Below the pieces are notes generated by a model. The model was not told the DNA's origin. It ran no database searches and saw only the letters and a list, made by a program, of their open reading frames with translations. A stretch of DNA of 37,806 bases, from assembly GCA_012838955.1 (NCBI GenBank), contig DUOH01000043.1, positions 1-37,806 of the forward strand, given 5' to 3'. Below, piece by piece: positions 34,048 to 37,806 of this stretch. The DNA comes from Bacillota bacterium (GTDB taxonomy: Bacteria; Bacillota; UBA4882; UBA10575). How positions within the stretch are numbered: position 1 is the stretch's first letter; every line of letters starts with the position of its first letter. A program made the position numbers and the translations under genes.

Positions 34048-34405
34048 GTCTATAAAATGCTTTCCTTGGTAGGCGATACTTGGCTGAAAAGAGGAAGAGT
34101 CAGTCTCTCCTTTGTATTTACCAGCCGGTATAGACGGATACCTGTGGAAGAGTCTTACCGCGCATATCCGTCGTGCATAAACCTATTTTCGTTCGGGAAA
34201 TATAAGTGGACACTTGAGTTTGGGCGGAAGTCTGTTTTCCCCCAATACTAATCTCTGGTATTCCGATATTTCGATGTTTAAGAAGGAATATCATAATAAT
34301 GCAGCTTTAAGCCGGTCGATAGCAGGTTGTGTTATGCGACTGGTCTGGGCTTTAACAGCCAATCTCTTCATGAACAGTATTAAAATGAAGGAGCATCGGT
34401 TAAAG
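34048..34405 (+). other. Intergenic region before the radical SAM gene
   Basis: About 360 bases with no gene I can support. A perfect 8-bp inverted repeat, GACGGATA (34133-34140) and TATCCGTC (34165-34172), could be an operator or RNA hairpin. An open frame continuous with the radical SAM gene reaches 34214, but its translation does not resemble the family and has no ribosome site. Confidence 0.5.
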
Positions 34406-35707
34406 ATGAAGATTTTATTAATCAATCCCGGAAACGAAAGAAAAGCCCATAGACACAAGAGAATGAAGGGTCTATTCCCGCCACTGAATTTAGGGGTTGT
34501 GGCCGCTTGTACGCCAAAGGAGCATGAGGTGGAAATTAGTGACGAGCATATTTCCGAGGTAGATTTGGAAGCAAATGTAGACTTAGTAGGGATTACCGTG
34601 ATGACAGCCTTCGCGCCCAGAGCCTATCGATTGGCGGAGGCCTACCGTAAGAGAGGAATTCCTGTAGTCTTAGGGGGGATGCACCCCTCCGCCTTACCAG
34701 AGGAGGCGCAAGCGCATGCCGATAGTATTGTCATTGGGGAAGTGGAGAAGATTTGGCCGCAATTGATTAAGGATGCTGAGGAGGGCAGGTTAAAGCAGAG
34801 CTATCGTTCTGAGCATTATCCATCATTAGCAGGCGCTCCTATCCCCCGCCGTGATCTTTGGCGGGCAAACGATTACTATTTGCCGCAAACTGTCCAGACT
34901 ACCAGGGGATGTCCTTTTTCCTGTGATTTCTGCGCGGTCTCGAATTTTTTTGGCAAGACCTATCGCCTGCGTCCGGTGGCCGAAGTGATTCAGGAGGTAA
35001 AGAGCCTTCCCGGAAAGATTATTGTCTTTGTCGATGATAATATCGTCGGAAATCCCAGGTATGCCAAAGAACTCTTCACCCAATTGATTCCCTTGAAAAA
35101 ATATTGGGTCAGCCAAGGCTCGCTCCAGATGGCCCGTGATGATGAATTGTTAAGCCTGGCGGCAAAAAGCGGTTGCCTGGGCATGTTTATCGGCCTCGAG
35201 TCCCTTTCTCCGGAGTGTCTGAAGAGTGTAGGAAAGAATGTAAACTTGGTGAATATGCGAGAAGCAATTAAAAACATAAAGAAGCATGGGATTGCGATTG
35301 AAGGTGCTTTTGTCTTCGGTTTTGATCACGATGAGGAGAGCGTCTTTGAACGAACCCTAAATTTTGCGGAAGATCTTCGCTTGGAAGGCGCACAGTTCGG
35401 AGTCTTGACCCCTTTCCCCGGGACCAGGCTTTATCAGCGTTTGGAAGCAGCAAATAGAATCATCGAGCGTGACTGGTCCAAATATACGGTAAACCGAGTG
35501 GTTTACCAGCCTTTACGAATGTCCCCCCATCGGCTGCAGGAAGGCTTGGACTGGGCGTGGCGGCATTTCTTTTCCTACCGGTCCATATTAAAGCGTTTGG
35601 GGATCTTCAGGAACCATACCACCCTGATGTGGTTCTTTAACCTGGTCTCCAGGAGCCGGGTGTATAATTACCTGAAAAACAGTGACTCACCAATGGCCTG
35701 GCAGTAG
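34406..35707 (+). CDS. B12-binding-domain radical SAM protein
   Basis: The product is 433 residues. An N-terminal cobalamin-binding-like Rossmann domain (about 1-140: MKILLINPG, VDLVGITVMTAFAPRAYRLA, VVLGGMHPSALPEEA) precedes a radical SAM core whose cluster motif is CPFSCDFC (C-x3-C-x2-C) near residue 170. The C-terminal region with a WSKYTVNRVVYQPLRMSP stretch resembles the DUF4070-type tail found in this group. The substrate is unknown; related enzymes methylate or rearrange lipids and natural products. The cobalamin His motif D-x-H-x-x-G is not obvious, so B12 binding may be base-off or lost. ATG 34406 gives the canonical start, with GAAGGAG 12 bases upstream. Confidence 0.88.
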   Translation: MKILLINPGNERKAHRHKRMKGLFPPLNLGVVAACTPKEHEVEISDEHISEVDLEANVDLVGITVMTAFAPRAYRLAEAYRKRGIPVVLGGMHPSALPEEAQAHADSIVIGEVEKIWPQLIKDAEEGRLKQSYRSEHYPSLAGAPIPRRDLWRANDYYLPQTVQTTRGCPFSCDFCAVSNFFGKTYRLRPVAEVIQEVKSLPGKIIVFVDDNIVGNPRYAKELFTQLIPLKKYWVSQGSLQMARDDELLSLAAKSGCLGMFIGLESLSPECLKSVGKNVNLVNMREAIKNIKKHGIAIEGAFVFGFDHDEESVFERTLNFAEDLRLEGAQFGVLTPFPGTRLYQRLEAANRIIERDWSKYTVNRVVYQPLRMSPHRLQEGLDWAWRHFFSYRSILKRLGIFRNHTTLMWFFNLVSRSRVYNYLKNSDSPMAWQ

Positions 35708-36394
35708 CTAGAAACCGTTTTCACCGGAGAAGAGAACGGACTCCACCACAATGCCGACTAAATGCCCGAAAATAATGAAGACCTCCTCCAAACGTAGGCG
35801 GTTGTTCAATGGTATACAAAAGAGCCGGTCCGGGTGGAGCCCTTTTGGCAGAGGATATCCACATAGCAGTAGGGTTTTGATCTTTTTTTCTCTGGCTCTA
35901 GCCATCAGCTGAGTAATATTCTTTGTCGCCTCTTGAGTCAGCAAGAATAACAAATCTCCCGGGCTTAGCGACTCATCGATTTTGGCCACGATTGGGTCCA
36001 CATCGTTTGTGCCATAAGGAACCGGTCGCTTTTCACCAGTTTTCCTTCGGCCAGTATTGTCTATCGTATCCAGATTGAGGGCGCCTACTGTTTTACGGTC
36101 GGCGCTGTCTACCTGGTTTTGCCGGAAGTCTCCTGCCGGGCGATGGTTATTGATTAACACAACCGGTAAGTCCCCTCTTTTTATTGTTAATCCCGACCGG
36201 AATTCGGCGGCCAATAACTCTGCGGCTTTCGCAAAAGGTTCGGCGCCAAAAAAACCCAGTTTATTTTGGTTTTGTAGAGTATCAATAATCTCTTCCGCCA
36301 TCTGTTCGGCCAGGCGGATTCCTTTCACCCCAAGAATTACGGGATGGTGAGCGACGTCCAGCAACTGTTCTAATAAAAAATCTCGGTTGGACAT
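35708..36394 (-). CDS. Divergent SIS-domain (GmhA/DiaA-like) protein
   Basis: This is a 228-residue cytoplasmic protein. The fold pattern matches SIS phosphosugar isomerases of the GmhA/DiaA type: an N-terminal helical part, GFFGAEPFAKAAELLAAEF where GmhA has GNGGSAADA, LSPGDLLFLLTQEATKNITQLMARAREKKIKTLLLCGY where GmhA has the STSGNS loop, and FIIFGHLVGIVVE at the C terminus. Both Ser/Gly-rich phosphosugar loops are changed, so isomerase activity is doubtful. A charged insert lies near residues 112-130. GCAGGAGGG precedes the ATG. It converges with the radical SAM gene, whose stop directly abuts this gene's stop, and diverges from the next gene. A scaffold or sensing role is inference. Confidence 0.65.
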   Translation of the reverse strand: MSNRDFLLEQLLDVAHHPVILGVKGIRLAEQMAEEIIDTLQNQNKLGFFGAEPFAKAAELLAAEFRSGLTIKRGDLPVVLINNHRPAGDFRQNQVDSADRKTVGALNLDTIDNTGRRKTGEKRPVPYGTNDVDPIVAKIDESLSPGDLLFLLTQEATKNITQLMARAREKKIKTLLLCGYPLPKGLHPDRLFCIPLNNRLRLEEVFIIFGHLVGIVVESVLFSGENGF

Positions 36395-36503
36395 TTAGAT
36401 CCCTCCTGCTTTATTACAACCGCTTCAGGCTCTTCCTGTGTCACCTGGGATATTGTATGAACATAAGATATTAAAAGTGAAAGCACAGGAGGAGGTTGAA
36501 AAG

Positions 36504-37238
36504 ATGCGACGAAAACGTTTTCCCGGGGAATATATCGGCCGTTCCCAACTGAACCAGGCACAGCGTGCGCGCGGGGGCAGGTCGAATTTTTGGCCGCCAG
36601 GCGTCAATAGTTCTGGAAAATTGAACGCAGACGGATTGAACTATCCAGATTCTTGGGGTGACTGGACAAATTATCCTTTAGTGGCTTGGCCGCAGCCTAC
36701 CCCCGGAAGTAATCAGCCACCGGGAAACCAGAGGCAGTCACTGAATGCTCACTTTTCCCAAGAGGCTAATTATGCACCTGGCTATTTTATGAACTTCTCA
36801 GAGCAGCAAGGAGAAGAAATATTAAGCAAGTCGGTCTCATTCAGACCTGCTGTTCCATTGGATACAGAGTCATTTATAGAAAATAAAAGCACAGAAAATG
36901 AAGTGCCGACCGCTGCCGAACTTCCGCCACAGGAGGAAGAGGATATTCATTCAAATTGGCAGCAGATAGCAGAGAGTCTGGGCGGGGAGGAGCCGGAGCA
37001 TGATCATGAGCCGGACCAGGGATACGAGACAAAACTCCAGGCCACAGGAGGGGCTGAAAATACGGTACTTCCTCAACAGATGACGGGCGTCGGACGCACA
37101 GATATTGGCGGATCCGAAGAAGATGGAGATGAGGCCGACGCGCATCAGGAACCCGTTCCAGAGCCTGAAATAGAAATAAATGAAGAAAATATTACTCAAC
37201 AGGAGAAGATTATTGTGTGGCGAAATTTTCCTAAGTAA
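36504..37238 (+). CDS. Acidic, probably disordered hypothetical protein
   Basis: I do not recognise this 244-residue protein. The N terminus is basic (MRRKRFPGEYIGRSQLNQ), followed by a Trp/Pro/Asn/Gly-rich part (WPPGVNSSGKL, SWGDWTNYP) and a long acidic tail rich in Glu, Asp, Gln and Pro. It ends in IVWRNFPK. No transmembrane helix, signal peptide or catalytic motif is visible. It is probably largely disordered. ATG 36504 is chosen over an upstream in-frame ATG because AGGAGG lies 8 bases before it. Such compositions occur in spore-coat and surface-associated proteins, but that is a guess. It is divergent from the SIS-like gene. Confidence 0.7.
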   Translation: MRRKRFPGEYIGRSQLNQAQRARGGRSNFWPPGVNSSGKLNADGLNYPDSWGDWTNYPLVAWPQPTPGSNQPPGNQRQSLNAHFSQEANYAPGYFMNFSEQQGEEILSKSVSFRPAVPLDTESFIENKSTENEVPTAAELPPQEEEDIHSNWQQIAESLGGEEPEHDHEPDQGYETKLQATGGAENTVLPQQMTGVGRTDIGGSEEDGDEADAHQEPVPEPEIEINEENITQQEKIIVWRNFPK

Positions 37239-37448
37239 TACCCTTGACACTAAAATTGATCAAGGTAGGGTGAAGAATGTGTATAAACGTGCCACTTACA
37301 GCTAGGGTTTATTCTATCTTCAGCCAGTTTCCTAAATAAAATGAGGATCGTATAATTTATTTATATTATATTAAAGGAGATATATTATATGGAACGGAAT
37401 AAATATCTTAACGACTATGGTTAGTTTCTAAAAAAGAGACTTTTTCTC
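37239..37448 (+). other. AT-rich intergenic region with possible leader peptide
   Basis: CCTTGA and TCAAGG form a small inverted repeat near 37247-37265. AAAGGAGA followed 8 bases later by ATG (37389-37424) could encode an 11-residue peptide, MERNKYLNDYG. A short hairpin, AAGAGA/TCTCTT (37434-37450), touches the -35 box of the next promoter. No larger gene is present. Confidence 0.4.
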
Positions 37449-37477
37449 TTGACATGGGATACGGGACATGTTAATAT
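37449..37477 (+). promoter_or_regulatory. Strong sigma-A promoter P1 (extended -10)
   Basis: Perfect TTGACA (37449-37454), a 17-base spacer and TAATAT (37472-37477), with a TG extension one base upstream of the -10. One of the best promoters in the window; it drives whatever lies past the window end. Confidence 0.85.
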
Positions 37478-37539
37478 ATAAAAGTTCCGTTTCCTAAGGG
37501 ATAAGCCACAGAAAAGCAAAAAATCCCTAAAGAAAAGTG

Positions 37540-37568
37540 TGGACATGGAAAGAAAATTATGATATAAT
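37540..37568 (+). promoter_or_regulatory. Strong sigma-A promoter P2
   Basis: TGGACA (37540-37545), a 17-base spacer and perfect TATAAT (37563-37568), 91 bp downstream of P1. Tandem strong promoters like these are typical of rRNA operons or other abundant RNAs. Confidence 0.85.
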
Positions 37569-37609
37569 AGCTAAGCGGCCTGAAACCAAAAAGTTTTGGG
37601 AAGCGAGGA

Positions 37610-37806
37610 AAAACCTTCTGGACCTTGACAACTGAACAGCAAGTGAACGAACTTACAGTTCGTTTAGGAGGTTACTCTATAAATTCCATGAACTTGTATG
37701 AATATGTAAGTTCTATGGAAGGTGTAACTCCATGAACGGATGAGTAAGAAAGTTCAGGACAGGTAAGTAATGTGGATCAAATCTGAACTCTGCGTAAGCG
37801 GGGGGA
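37610..37806 (+). ncRNA. Structured RNA or leader, truncated at window end
   Basis: The sequence after P2 contains CCTTGACAACTGAACAGC (37623-37640), similar to the TTGAAAACTGAACA element found before rRNA genes in Bacillota. Then come AACGAACT/AGTTCGTT (37646-37664), a two-part long hairpin (37667-37675 with 37724-37731; inside it 12 bp, 37684-37695 with 37708-37720, one bulge), and AGTTCAG/CTGAACT (37751-37789). No 16S start is seen. Parts such as GACAGGTAAGTAA and CTGCGTAAGCGG remind me of HEARO/omega-RNA consensus, which I cannot verify. A group II intron 5' domain is another option. No long frame is open, so an RNA is likely. Confidence 0.45.

Noticed and set aside
36452-36459. CATACAAT on the minus strand as a sigma-E -10 box for the SIS-like gene
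   Set aside because: The -10 matches, but no matching -35 at 14-15 bases; insufficient alone.
37610-37806. Start of a 16S rRNA gene
   Set aside because: Only a leader-like motif is present; the conserved 16S 5' sequence is not in the window.

Overview
The window looks like a chromosomal segment of a motile, endospore-forming member of the Bacillota (Clostridia or Limnochordia type). The evidence is a Gram-positive style flagellar export and chemotaxis cluster (FliY with CheC-like sites, CheC, CheD and a WhiG/FliA-type sigma factor), the sporulation pair spoIIGA-sigE, a BofC-like protein, strong Shine-Dalgarno sites and frequent GTG/TTG starts. The species cannot be named from this sequence.

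Positions 1-17.3 kb form one tightly packed plus-strand cluster, with many start/stop overlaps: fliM (5' end cut by the window), fliY, cheY, fliO, fliP, fliQ, fliR, flhB, flhA, flhF, flhG, cheA, cheW, cheC, cheD, sigD, a FapA/DUF342 gene, a small conserved flagellar-cluster protein and a SwrB/DUF6115-like membrane protein. Together these give the switch complex and C-ring, the export gate, flagellar placement GTPases, the CheA-CheW-CheY-CheC-CheD signalling core and the late flagellar sigma factor.

Positions 17.3-25.1 kb switch to division and sporulation: ftsZ (own hairpins and promoter candidate, no ftsA), spoIIGA, sigE (no sigG after it), a sensorless transmembrane MCP-like protein, pgsA, prsW, yebC and a BofC-like gene.

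Positions 25.06-26.09 kb hold about 1 kb with no convincing gene but strong RNA-like structure. On the minus strand, 25,632 to 25,282 folds into a multibranched structure closed by a long-range helix. All three non-Watson-Crick positions in its helices become G-U pairs only on the minus strand. On the plus strand, 25,871-25,986 forms a second closed domain in front of an EF-G paralogue. These are the best candidates here for something undescribed.

Positions 26.1-34.0 kb carry the EF-G-2-like gene with a strong terminator, then a carbohydrate-uptake operon: substrate-binding protein, two permeases and a GH42 beta-galactosidase. A 336-bp structured gap lies between the binding protein and the permeases. 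Positions 34.4-37.2 kb carry a B12-binding radical SAM protein, a convergent SIS-domain-like gene with degenerate sugar-phosphate-binding motifs, and a divergent gene for a disordered acidic protein.

The last 570 bp carry two tandem near-consensus promoters followed by a highly structured leader that runs off the window. It may be an rRNA-operon leader, a mobile-element RNA (HEARO/omega-RNA or intron) or something new. No tRNA, rRNA body, CRISPR array, complete insertion sequence or transposase was seen.
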